In this document: positions 8,597 to 16,311 of the stretch, piece by piece
How the letters are laid out: the number at the start of each line of letters is the position of its first letter
How positions within the stretch are numbered: the first letter of the stretch is position 1
Source: Chromera velia
Taxonomy: Eukaryota; Sar; Chromeraceae
NCBI GenBank assembly: GCA_018398765.1
Contig: JAHBMJ010002744.1
Coordinates: 1 to 16,311 of the forward strand
Length of the DNA stretch: 16,311 nt
Direction of reading: 5' to 3'
Made by a program: the position numbers and the translations under genes
Notes under the pieces: generated by a model
Told to the model about the DNA's origin: nothing
Seen by the model: the letters and a program-made list of their open reading frames with translations, nothing else
The model's database searches: none

Positions 8597-9660
8597 TGAG
8601 CTTGAGGAAGGGGGCTCCTCCGTGCTTCTCTCTCTCTCTGCTCTCTCCGCGTGTCCATGTGGTATTGAAACGGTTTTGTGTAATGAAAGTCACTTTGATG
8701 GCTGTGGATGGATGTAGGTCTCCTCAAGCATATGATCCGAAGAAGGGAGAGGGGAGGAGCAGGGGGTGTGGTTGGAATGACGGCAGTCAGTGGATGGAGT
8801 GACTTAATGCCATGCAGGTCTCTTTCTCTTCTTCTCACTCACCGGGGGCGGGGGGAGGGGGGGAGAAGGGCCGGGGGGAAAGAGAGACGGGGTGTTTCTG
8901 TGTCGATGTGCAGTCCGAACGTGTTTGTGGTGAGAGCAGAACGGTACACACGTCGTTTGTTTGCTCTCAGAACCTGACTCACTCTTCTCCTCCGGACTTG
9001 ATTGAGCAGGGAGAGGTGAGGAAAGTGGACCAGAGGGTTTTTTTTGCAGATACTGGAAAGGGAAGAGGGAAAAGCAAGCAGCGTTCCTGCTTCCCTGCCT
9101 CTGCTTGCTTGCTTGCTTGCTTGGTTGAACATTCGTATGTCCACAGAGGTTCCTTCCCAGCAAGTTGAAAGGTATCAAGGCAGGCAGAGGGGATGAATGA
9201 GTCCGTTGTGTTGATTGTGTTTGAACTCTCTCTCACACACACACACGGGGTGCATTTTTTCCCGGCCCTCTCACCATCGCACTGTTAATGTGGGTTTGTT
9301 GGCTGTGACTGTTCCCTTTGTTATGGGAGGAGGGGATGAGAAGGGGGGTGCAGGGAATTAATTGATCATTTCAATCCGGAAGGGGTGGCGTGGGGTGGGT
9401 ATAGAAGGGACCTCCATCGGCTGCTGGCATTGCCCTTTTTCTTGTGCGCTTTCCTTCTTTTGTTCTTTCTTTCTTCTCTTCGTTTTCTTGCTACTCACTT
9501 CGTTCTTCCTTCCTTCCGTCCTCTGGCGTTGTTGCAACTTTCTTGGCGCGGCTGTCGCCTTCTTTGCACAGTCCCCTTCCCTGGGTAACCAATTTCGCAT
9601 TCGTTCGGTAGTCAAAAACGTTCACGCCTTCATTCATCCATACGGCCGTCAACAGAGAAA
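8597..9660. other. UBC13 3' flank and intergenic sequence rich in simple repeats
   Basis: No supportable gene. The stretch begins with the UBC13 3' UTR, whose end I could not place. It contains a short (CTTG)n run near 9104-9123, an (AC)n run near 9235-9245, pyrimidine-rich segments around 9430-9540 and the G-tract cluster listed separately. Open frames here are short and low complexity. Confidence 0.5.
8844..8878 (+). other. G-tract cluster with strong quadruplex potential
   Basis: Five G runs (5, 6, 7, 3 and 6 long) separated by one to four bases on the plus strand, about 250 bases after the UBC13 stop codon. If transcribed in the 3' UTR it could form an RNA quadruplex; this is prediction from sequence only. 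Confidence 0.6.
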
Positions 9661-9762
9661 CACAATGGTCATACATGGTCATACTACATTGACCGTAATC
9701 AGGAACACCAAAGTTCAATTTGGTTCTTTGGGTAGCCAAGCATGCATGTTGCTAGGCATGTT

Positions 9763-10144
9763 GTGATCATGTGCATCTGCTAGCATATCTGTTAATGCTA
9801 TACTTAAAGCTGGTTATATGTATATTATATCTGTTCTAAAAACCTATAAAAATCTGTGTTATGATGTATTATAATTTAGATTATAACAAGGGTTGTAATG
9901 TATAAGCTTATTATACTAAGATGTACTTTAATTGGTATGCTACCTAGAGGGCGTAACCTAGGTATAAACTTAATAGGTAGTTTAGTTCTTTAGTTAGTTC
10001 ATATTTTCTCAGAAAACGAAACTAAATACTAGACTAAGTAACTAAATTATATGAACTAAACTGGTTATACGTGGTCTTTATAGTTTAGTTCGTTTAGTTT
10101 TATGTGTTAAACTGTAAAAGGTTTGATTACTCATTGTCTGCTAG
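9763..10144. other. AT-rich block with TTTAGTT-type repeats and inverted repeats
   Basis: Strongly AT-rich sequence with no coding content, unlike the GC-richer DNA before it. Several TTTAGTT / AACTAAA words occur between 9980 and 10100, including an 11-bp inverted pair (TTAGTTCATAT at 9994-10004 with ATATGAACTAA at 10049-10059). A tandem duplication of the 10-mer ATGGTCATAC sits just upstream at 9665-9684. Probably part of an old repeat family. Confidence 0.4.
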
Positions 10145-10152
10145 CATTGTAT

Positions 10153-10388
10153 CTAGGCGACGCACAGTGGTAAAAAAAAAAAAAGAATAGACATGTCGAG
10201 ATTTTTTTTTTCTTTTTTTTTTTTTTAGTCTGGTGGTCAAAGGTCCAAGCAAACTTAGGAAAGGTAGGTTTTTTAGTTAGATGTGTTTTTGTTATATGTT
10301 TGGCACTTCCAATAAAATAATAGAAAAAAAAAAAATTAGGCTTCTCCAGATTTTTTTTTCTTTTTTTTTATCACTGTGCGTCGCCTAG
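10153..10388. mobile_element. 236-bp MITE-like element with TIRs and 8-bp target duplication
   Basis: The left end CTAGGCGACGCACAGTG (10153-10169) is matched perfectly in inverse at the right end (10372-10388); the match extends to about 28 bp with one mismatch. Flanking both ends is the identical octamer CATTGTAT (10145-10152 and 10389-10396), as expected of a target site duplication. There is no coding capacity, so it would be moved by a transposase in trans. An 8-bp duplication fits hAT-like or Merlin-like transposases; the terminal bases do not settle which. Each arm also contains an A-tract and a T-tract about 15 bases apart, so each arm can fold into its own hairpin. The terminal CTAG also precedes the left octamer, leaving the exact border uncertain by four bases. 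Confidence 0.85.
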
Positions 10389-10396
10389 CATTGTAT

Positions 10397-10681
10397 GTCT
10401 AAGTTAGTCTGAGTTTGAGTCAAGGACCGCCCGTCGAAGACGTCTTCTTTGCATGGGAGGCTCTGAATTACTTTTGATCTGAATAACAGCTAGCACCGAG
10501 GGGGGTGAGCTAGGTGTGATCAGTTGAAGTATAGGGTACCAGCCTGCCGCGTATCTGCGCTTGCTTCTGGACCCGGCGGGCCGAGCGTACAGGCCGAAAC
10601 GCTGTGCTGGCCGGGATAGGATTGCCGTGTACGCATTCGATTTTATACAATTTTGTGTCGCGCGCATTCTGTTACGGACTC
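10397..10681. other. GC-richer segment without recognised gene
   Basis: A local GC-rich patch between AT-rich blocks. The minus strand is open for 93 codons (10404-10685), Arg-, Ser- and Pro-rich, without a recognisable motif or splice context. I see nothing supportable as a gene here. Confidence 0.35.
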
Positions 10682-10746
10682 CCAAGTAGGCTGTGGTAGC
10701 AGGATATAACTTCCAAGTATGTCTTGCCTGCTAAAAGCCTACTTGG
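10682..10746. repeat. two-part inverted repeat forming a long hairpin
   Basis: CCAAGTAGGCT (10682-10692) pairs exactly with AGCCTACTTGG (10736-10746). Nested inside, TAGCAGG (10697-10703) pairs exactly with CCTGCTA (10727-10733). This gives 18 paired positions around a 23-base loop that itself repeats CCAAGTA. It may be the end of a repeat element or a structured RNA; no family recognised. Confidence 0.75.
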
Positions 10747-11490
10747 TATGATCTAGGGGGAAGAGAAATAAAACTGAAAGGAAAGGAGAAAACAATTGAG
10801 GATGTAAGTAGATCTCGAGAAAAAGAGAATGACCTTAAAGTTTTTATGGGGATGTCCATATCCATTAAATAGAAAAGACTCTTGAATTCTATTATGGAAA
10901 AAAGAATGGAAGAAGGAATAGAAGAAGGAACGGTAGAGCAAATGGAAGAAAAAATGAAAGAAGAGTTGGAAGAGCCTCTTTCAGGGGCTTCAACGGGCCA
11001 CGGCATATCCGAGCGGAAGAGCCTCTTCCACGGGCCTCATCAAAAATAAGGAAGAGGAAGAAAGAAAGGAAGAGAAGATGGAAGGAAAAAGAAGAAAAAT
11101 AAAATGAAATAAATAGAGACCAACCAGAATGGAATACAGAAAACGGAAGAGGGAAACGAAGAAGTGTTGGAAGAAATGAGCTTAAAATCAATACAGAGAG
11201 AAGTAATTATGGAAGTCCGTATGGAAGAGCAAATAGCGAAAGACTTAGACTTTGAGAAGAGCAAACGGAAGGAAATGTCGAAAATCAAATTTTATTTTAT
11301 CATTTTATTGGACCCAGCTCAGACAGAGGACTTCCGACATCAACCTTCCAGCCTTTGAGAAAATTCCCGGGAAGTGAACCTCGAGTGACTTCAGCATATT
11401 AGGTACCCTACCGTCAGTAAAACGCTACCAGGGTTCCGGGGTCAGATAAGAAGTCTACTATATGTGGTGATGCCAGCTTCAAGGTCCCGC
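10747..11490. other. purine-rich low-complexity block
   Basis: The plus strand is dominated by GAA/GGA/AGA words. A short frame at 10894-11049 codes for 51 residues, mostly Glu, Lys and Met with coiled-coil character, and another at 11164-11358 is similar; neither has a recognisable domain. An imperfect direct repeat sharing GAAGAGCCTCTT starts near 10969 and 11018. Possibly debris of another element; nothing firm. Confidence 0.35.
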
Positions 11491-11548
11491 TGTTCCAACA
11501 GCAAACAGCCTTCTGTTTTCAGAAAGAACCGTCTCCAGACAGAAACAG

Positions 11549-11805
11549 ACCGTGAAGCGTTGTCCAATTTTTGGATAGACACGTCTTTTCATGTCTTTGC
11601 AGAGAATTCTATCTAATCCAGAGTACACCGTGAAGCGCTTTCCAATTTTTAGACAGACACGGTTTTCTTTGTCTTTGCCAAGAATTCTATCTAGGCCAGA
11701 GTGCACCATGAAGCGCTGCCTAATTTTTGGACAGACACGGGTTTTCTTGCCTCTACCAGAATCCTTTCAAGAAAAGACAGATCCCACCGTGAAGCACAGC
11801 TCAGT
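11549..11805 (+). repeat. three 78-81-bp tandem repeats plus a partial fourth
   Basis: Units start at 11549, 11627, 11705 and 11786, each with ACC[GA]TGAAGC at its head and, in the first three, a core AATTTTT[GA]GA[TC]AGACACG. By my count copies 1 and 2 agree at 64 of 78 positions; copy 3 is 81 long and more diverged. Since 78 is 26 codons, both strands translate to a repeated peptide, which I regard as incidental. They probably act as enhancer repeats of the LTR U3. Confidence 0.9.
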
Positions 11806-11838
11806 TCTCTGATAGAGAGATGAGGCACGCCCCTGAAA

Positions 11839-11846
11839 TATAAATA
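11839..11846 (+). promoter_or_regulatory. TATA box of the putative LTR
   Basis: TATAAATA lies 107 bases before the proposed LTR end and after the tandem repeats, the expected U3 promoter position; transcription would start about 25-30 bases downstream. Confidence 0.5.
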
Positions 11847-11953
11847 GAAAGACCTTCAGTCATGACTAGAAGCACATCGATCCCGCCATCAGTTGCTGAG
11901 TCAACGATCCCGTTGCCAAAACGTCGCACTCCCAACCGCCGTATTACTTAACA

Positions 11954-14070
11954 ATTTGTATCAGAGGGTAGCGTACCCAACTGAAGAGGACCTTGAAGCG
12001 GCATTCGAGTGGGGACAACGCTCTCCCACACCACTCTCCGTAAGTGACTCCTCACAGTCGGCCCCAGCTACCAAAGAGGCTCAAAGTGGTGCACACGCCC
12101 AGCACGGTCTGTCTTCCCAACCTGAAGGCACTGAAAATAACGACCCCGCCCCTGGACACCCAAACAGAGGAAACTTAAACCCCCTTACAAAAAATCCTGT
12201 CCAGCAGCGGCCTACGGGAGACAACCGAGGACCGCTCTTGCCCCTTCCACCTCAAGGAAACCTATGAAACACAGCCTTGCCTAAAGATCATGGGAGCCTG
12301 CGCATGGACAATACCGAAGAAGAGGACGCGTCCCTATACTGCCCTACACCCGTAGCTAACCCATTCCGTCGTTTTATCCCTACCAGGACCCCGTATATCC
12401 CCAGTGAGTTGAACCTCCCACCCAGAGCCTGTACTAACAGACCACTCCGCCGTCTCCCCTCCCAGACTGAGTCTCATCATTCTGACGAATCTGACGCAGA
12501 AAGAAGTATCGACCACCAGGCAGGCCCGAGTATCATTATCTACTCCCCTCATAGTACTTTTTTTGTGATGGACGGCTTACATAACTGTAGGCTAACCATC
12601 TATCATACGGAAAACCGGGACCCTTTGAGAGGAAGAGGACTCCTGCCTGACCGACAGTAAAGTCTTTTCTCCCAGGCTTCCCAACACACAAACAGTTGCT
12701 TTCTTGTCTAACTGTACACAAAAACTTCCTTGTCTAACTGTACTCTCCTTCTCACAAGGCACACAGCCCCAAGTGATTCATTGGAAAGCAAGAAAAGAAG
12801 ATCCCCACCCACCGCACTGTACTGGAGAAATCGTTACTACCAAAGTTTATGCTCTTAGCCACATCGATATACGCTTCACCCCATTCCTCTCACATTTTTG
12901 AAGAAAAGAAAAGGCCTATCGGAACGATCTCTACCTGCTTCCCCACTACCACCCTGAGAGTCTCTTAGAACTCGACAGCCCCACCTTGGAGACGAAAACC
13001 ACCTCACAACCCCATAGTAAGTATCCGTCTGCCTGGGTATGAACCCGATCAGACTACTCCCCTTTCACTGTATTTGAAGTTGAAGAAAAAAAATTCGGCG
13101 TGAGTAACGAGCACACCCGCACACCGCCCCACCCGTCTGCAAAACGACTACCCCACTCGACAGTTCTCGGGCTCCGCCCCCATTCATTGATTTAAATTTC
13201 CCTCCACTTCCTCGTCAAGAAGCTGTACCAGCACAGTGGAGCCTCAAACTGAATTTCCCCATTGACCCAGATACCACCATCCCAGTAGACGTTCCTTTGG
13301 GCTCAGGTGTCGGCCCGAACCTCAGTGACCTCAGACCACCAAGCCCTTAACCCCAGCCATACGTAGGCAGCCTCCTCTTCTCAACTGGTCTTGACTTTAC
13401 ACCACAGGGCGTCTTGTAGGCGCTCATCAGAGAAGGAGTTTGAGAAGCCCTCAGGGACTCAGCTGACGTCTATCGAGTATTGGCAGAAGCTTTGGAGAGG
13501 ACGATCAGACGAGAGGTCTGGACTTCTTTCATAGAAGCCACCACCCTCCTTACCAGTCTGAGCTAGAGTCTGAGATACAGCGAGTGGGAGGCTGCTCAAG
13601 TGCAAGCTTTCCAGGCGTTGTTACAGTACCTAGCACCCTTCCCGTTGGGCAGTGCAAATGTACCACCACCACCTTCACAGCCCACTGGAGCTCCACAGCC
13701 ATACCCTGACTTAGTTCAGTGGTGGGACTAGAATCTGCGAGAGCAGCAAGACAAAAAAAACATTGCAGTATTTTCCCCGCGTCCTCAGCGTTCACTAGTA
13801 ACCCAGCAGCAGCCGTCGCTACCTCCAGTATTCCGATAAATTACTAGAGGCAAAAGAAAAACAATTCGTGAGCCGAATAGCCAGCACCAGGTTCCAAGCA
13901 AAGAAAAACGGGAATGCCCAAAACGCGGGACAGTAAAAGGGGACGGGACTCCAGTCCAGCTTGCAATAAGCAGCCCTGAAAAAGATGCTCAGACAAAGAG
14001 GAGCAAGGAAAGGAGAAGACGGGAAGAAAAGGGCTTAAAAAGCCAAACCCAAAGCACTTATGCCACTTGA
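11954..14070 (+). pseudogene. long broken frame upstream of gag, unknown function
   Basis: A Pro-, Ser- and Gln-rich polypeptide can be followed for about 700 codons. It starts in frame 1 (from the primer site, with TGA at 12265), shifts to frame 2 around 12660-12720 (to about 13150, with TGA at 12899 and 13040) and returns to frame 1 to TGA at 14068-14070. Internal stops in the last part are TAA 13348, TAG 13417, TGA 13441, TAG 13564, TAG 13729 and TAA 13837. Protein-like stretches between stops include a predicted helix (ALRDSADVYRVLAEALERTI) and a basic Lys/Arg-rich C-terminus. No known domain recognised and no ATG start could be assigned. It may be an N-terminal extension of Gag or a separate accessory protein. 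Its end overlaps the gag ATG by 11 bases. Confidence 0.5.
11956..11967 (+). other. putative primer binding site for initiator Met tRNA
   Basis: The sequence TTGTATCAGAGG differs from the common retroelement primer binding site TGGTATCAGAGC by loss of one G and a last-base change. It starts three bases after the terminal CA of the proposed LTR, exactly where reverse transcription priming sites sit. Confidence 0.55.
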
Positions 14071-15080
14071 ACAAAAAGAAGGAGTAACTGCAGAACAGCC
14101 AGCAGAAGGTGGAAAAGGGAGGAAAGAGGACGTTCAAATTCAAAAAGAAGATGCCCAGCTTGTCGAAAGTATGGAAGAAGATGGGGAGGAAATTCAATCA
14201 CAGTCCGCCTCCCCAGCGGTGTTGTCTGAATTAAAAAATATGGGGATTGCCATCACCAGGACACCCTCAGGGAAGCTATTGCTGCGTCAAGTACTAGGAT
14301 CCACCGTGAATAGAATAGACCCATCAAAAATGCAGAGGGGGCCCGTTGCCACCGCTCCTCCACAGGTCGACCTTCCTCGAGTGCGAATGGACTTACCGTC
14401 ATTTGATGGAAATCGAATGAAGGCAAAGAGCTTTTAGAACTCGCTGATAAGGTTGAATAAGAGGTTGGGGTGGACCTTCGAGAACCTTAGGGACATCTAT
14501 CTCCCGACAGCGCTCACAAGGCCTGCAAAAGAGTGGTACAAAATGCAGGTACCTGAGCGATTGGAGGGATGCACGACAGCTGCACAACTCAAAGAAATGT
14601 TCTTTACAAGATACGGTATCAATCAGCGGGAAGCTGAACGTAAGAAAAGAATGCTTCTTCGATCAGATAACCCAAAACTTCGGAGAGAGTTCCTCTGACT
14701 ATATCACCCGCTTTGAGGAGCAGTGGTCTGCCACAAATCAGAGCACTGACGACCTCACTGCCTTAAGAGCTTTCATTGAAGGCATAGAGGATGGCAAACT
14801 TCGCATTCAAATGGAAACCCACACATACAGCACATTTAAAGAACTACAGGTGAACCTGAGGAAGTGGGAGGACGTGGTGAGGAGGAAGGAGGGTCGACAA
14901 GAGATGGTAAGTGGGCAAGGTAACAGACCTATGAAACGCCTGAGGGTTGTGGCGATAGAAAGAGAAGAAAACCTCCAAACAAACGAGGGCAAAGACTTTG
15001 AAAGAGGGAAAGATCTTGAAGTGGACAGGGTATGTGCAGAAAAGAAAGACCCGAGAGGGGACATCTGGTTCTTTTTCTAG
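14060..15080 (+). pseudogene. Gag capsid protein of a Ty3/gypsy-like element, broken
   Basis: Structural protein that would form the virus-like particle of the retroelement. It starts at ATG 14060 with an acidic, Gln/Glu-rich N-terminus. The capsid domain of the Retrotrans_gag type follows: DLPSFDG, then RPAKEWYKM, LKEMFFTRYG, and after a frame change SDYITRFEEQW, LRAFIEGI and FKELQVNLRKWE. The order and spacing of these aromatic and acidic motifs are typical of that family. Breaks: an in-frame TAG at 14435-14437 and a frameshift between about 14640 and 14690 (frame 2 to frame 3). The last part is Lys/Glu-rich and ends at TAG 15078-15080. Just beyond it, GQPEW...DC may be the ruin of a CCHC zinc knuckle. 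Confidence 0.75.
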
Positions 15081-15734
15081 TTTGTGGGCCAGCCAGAGTG
15101 GTGTCATGAGAATGATTGCTCGTGCCCAATCCTGATTGACCGCGGCTTCCGTCAAGAGAAGAGGTGTCAGGACGAAAGATGGAATCGACGTAGGATAGGA
15201 AACGAAAATGTTCCAAGCAGTTCGGCTGAGTGACTCTGCAGGCAGTCAGGCAGAAAGTAACCAAAAGGAGGAAAAAGGGTAAGACAAAAAGAACGGTAGG
15301 GGACTTAGTTTACTCAGAACGGCAAGAGAGGCAGGCGAGCATAGTTGTTCGCATGATGAGCTCATGTCAAAAATCAAAGGAGGATGCACAATCTGGTTCT
15401 AATGTTCCCTTCCTTTTATATCTCTATTCATGAGGTGTTCGATTTCTTATTCCAATAGGCTCTGCCCAAGCTCCTTGTTTGTGAGTATCAGATAGACACG
15501 AAGGGATAAAGAAGTTGGAAGGAACATCACCATACTATGACAGCTTGCACAGTCATACATGGCATTGCGTGCTTGCTACATTAGTTGGGCAGTGTGCTGA
15601 GTTGACAAGGGACAAATGTGTGCATGCTTCACCTTTTTTATGGATCGTCCACAGTGCAGAGCAGGGCAGAGCAGAGCAATACCACCGACTGGAGAGAGCC
15701 GAATCGATGAGTCAACTCTAGGTGTATGAAAGTG
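15081..15734. other. retroelement tail or unassigned sequence
   Basis: After the gag stop a few residues reminiscent of a zinc knuckle are seen, and then a Lys/Arg-rich short frame (15230-15433). No protease or polymerase motif appears in any frame. The part after 15430 shows nothing recognisable apart from short GCAGA repeats near 15654-15678. Confidence 0.35.
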
Positions 15735-15905
15735 AATCAATGAAAACGAGTGGGAGTGGGTGAATGAACGAGTAAATGAATGAAGGCAGGCACACTTTCG
15801 AAGAATGACGAGGGAAGTAAATGAATGGTTGGATGCATAGATAAAAGAGTGAGTGAGTGGATGAGGGAGTAAGGAAATGAGTGAGTGAGTACAAGTAAGT
15901 GAATA
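15735..15905 (+). repeat. degenerate tetranucleotide repeat (TGAA/GAGT type)
   Basis: About 170 bases in which GAAT, GAGT and AAGT words recur mostly at 4-base spacing, interrupted by mutations. It is an aged microsatellite; the long minus-strand frames across it are low-complexity His/Ser/Thr/Leu artefacts. Confidence 0.65.
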
Positions 15906-15945
15906 CGTAAGCAATGTTCTAGTATGATAAGTTCTCTTCCAACAG

Positions 15946-16055
15946 CCGAGACAGTCCTGCTATGCACGTACTGTTTGCTAAGGGACCAACGGTGGACTCT
16001 ACCGAAATCACCATCTCCAAGATTGGTCAATATGACGGCATGCTCTCACTTCTGG
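15946..16055 (+). other. candidate internal exon of an unknown gene
   Basis: A pyrimidine-rich acceptor ending in AACAG (15945) precedes, and the donor G|GTAAGT follows at 16056. Between them one frame is open for 36 codons and reads like ordinary protein, with segments VLFAKGPTVDSTEITISKIG and YDGMLSLLG. I do not recognise the family. No neighbouring exon is visible in the window, and a donor GTAAGT differs from the GTCAGT preferred by the two intact genes. It could be a real exon, an exonic scrap in a repeat, or chance. Confidence 0.3.
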
Positions 16056-16094
16056 GTAAGTCAAATAATTGAGCAAAAAGAATGCATGCAAAAA

Positions 16095-16139
16095 ATTCAC
16101 TTTTGTGCGATCCGGGTGGGGACGCCGAAAAAAGTGAAT
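16095..16139. repeat. 10-bp inverted repeat downstream of candidate exon
   Basis: ATTCACTTTT (16095-16104) and AAAAGTGAAT (16130-16139) are exact reverse complements around a 25-base GC-richer loop. Its role is unknown. Confidence 0.55.
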
Positions 16140-16311
16140 AATTAATGTATGCACCTTCTACGCGCGCATCATTCGCGAGAAGTCACGGGTCTGATTGCAT
16201 ATACAATGGTGCTGACACACCAGAACCGTGCATGCAATATCAGACGGACTGACTCCAAGAATGCAACATCTGATCAATCGAGAAGCACAGAACAAGGCAT
16301 GAGAACCGACG

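Larger units (their letters stand above)
11491..11953 (+). repeat. putative 5' LTR (463 bp, TGTT...AACA)
   Basis: Proposed because it ends in AACA immediately before a primer-binding-site-like sequence, begins with TGTT, carries a TATA box 107 bases before its end and contains tandem repeats typical of U3 regions. The left border is the weaker one: another TGTT at 11513 would also do, and no second LTR is available to fix it. Confidence 0.45.
11491..15430 (+). mobile_element. degenerate LTR retroelement (Ty3/gypsy-like gag), incomplete
   Basis: The order is LTR-like block with TATA box, initiator-Met tRNA-like primer binding site, long broken frame, then capsid-type gag. This is the 5' half of an LTR retroelement. 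I found no protease DSG/DTG motif, no RT YXDD, no integrase HHCC zinc site and no copy of the 5' LTR repeats further right, so the element is truncated or a non-autonomous gag-only derivative. The right border is not definable from the window; the stated end is approximate. Several stops and at least three frame changes show it is inactive. Confidence 0.6.

Noticed and set aside
9776-10147. 11-bp direct repeat TCTGCTAGCAT at 9776-9786 and 10137-10147 as target duplication of a second element
   Set aside because: The ends of the enclosed 350 bp show no inverted termini, LTR or tail; probably chance or part of a repeat family.
10404-10685. 93-codon minus-strand frame
   Set aside because: No domain, promoter or splice context; ends inside the hairpin region.
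11549-11805. Possible CRISPR-like array
   Set aside because: Units are adjacent without unique spacers, diverged, and the DNA is eukaryotic; they are tandem repeats.
13348-14437. Reassigned stop codons (TAA/TAG as Gln) to explain the interrupted frames
   Set aside because: TGA also interrupts the same frames, there are frameshifts too, and the two intact genes contain no in-frame TAA or TAG. Pseudogene decay is simpler.
14807-15264. Minus-strand frames opposite gag
   Set aside because: Shadow frames of the Gag sequence, whose plus-strand motifs are recognisable.

Overview
This is a nuclear DNA window from a eukaryote. Two intron-bearing housekeeping genes with GT-AG introns and full-length reconstructed proteins make that clear. 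The long introns filled with pyrimidine microsatellites, the dense retroelement debris and the apicomplexan-like wording of the UBC13 protein suggest a protist or alga. A chromerid such as Chromera velia is my best guess, but that is inference and not proven by anything in the window.

Layout. 1-1837: AT-leaning sequence with a possible decayed copia-type Pol fragment at the left edge and no intact gene. 1868-6174 (minus): a nine-exon mitochondrial cysteine desulfurase gene (NFS1). 6175-6918: a 744-bp divergent intergenic region that must carry both promoters. 6919-8596 (plus): a five-exon ubiquitin-conjugating enzyme E2 gene of the UBC13/UBE2N type. 8597-9660: non-coding sequence rich in short tandem repeats, including a G-tract cluster. 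From about 9660 the composition turns AT-rich. That part holds a 236-bp MITE-like element with terminal inverted repeats and an 8-bp target duplication (10153-10388), a long interrupted hairpin (10682-10746) and a purine-rich block. A degenerate LTR retroelement follows, with a putative 5' LTR at 11491-11953 (three 78-81-bp tandem repeats and a TATA box), an initiator-tRNA-like primer binding site, a long broken upstream reading frame and a broken gag capsid gene to 15080. I see no protease, reverse transcriptase, integrase or 3' LTR. A possible single exon of an unknown gene lies at 15946-16055.

The two intact genes act in different pathways. NFS1 supplies sulfur for Fe-S clusters in mitochondria. 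UBC13 builds Lys63-linked ubiquitin chains with a UEV partner in cytosol and nucleus. Their head-to-head arrangement could allow shared promoter control, but the sequence alone does not show co-regulation. Both reconstructions close to an exact multiple of three (1416 and 450 nt) across 12 introns, which gives high confidence in the exon borders and allows conclusions about splice-site preference (see findings).
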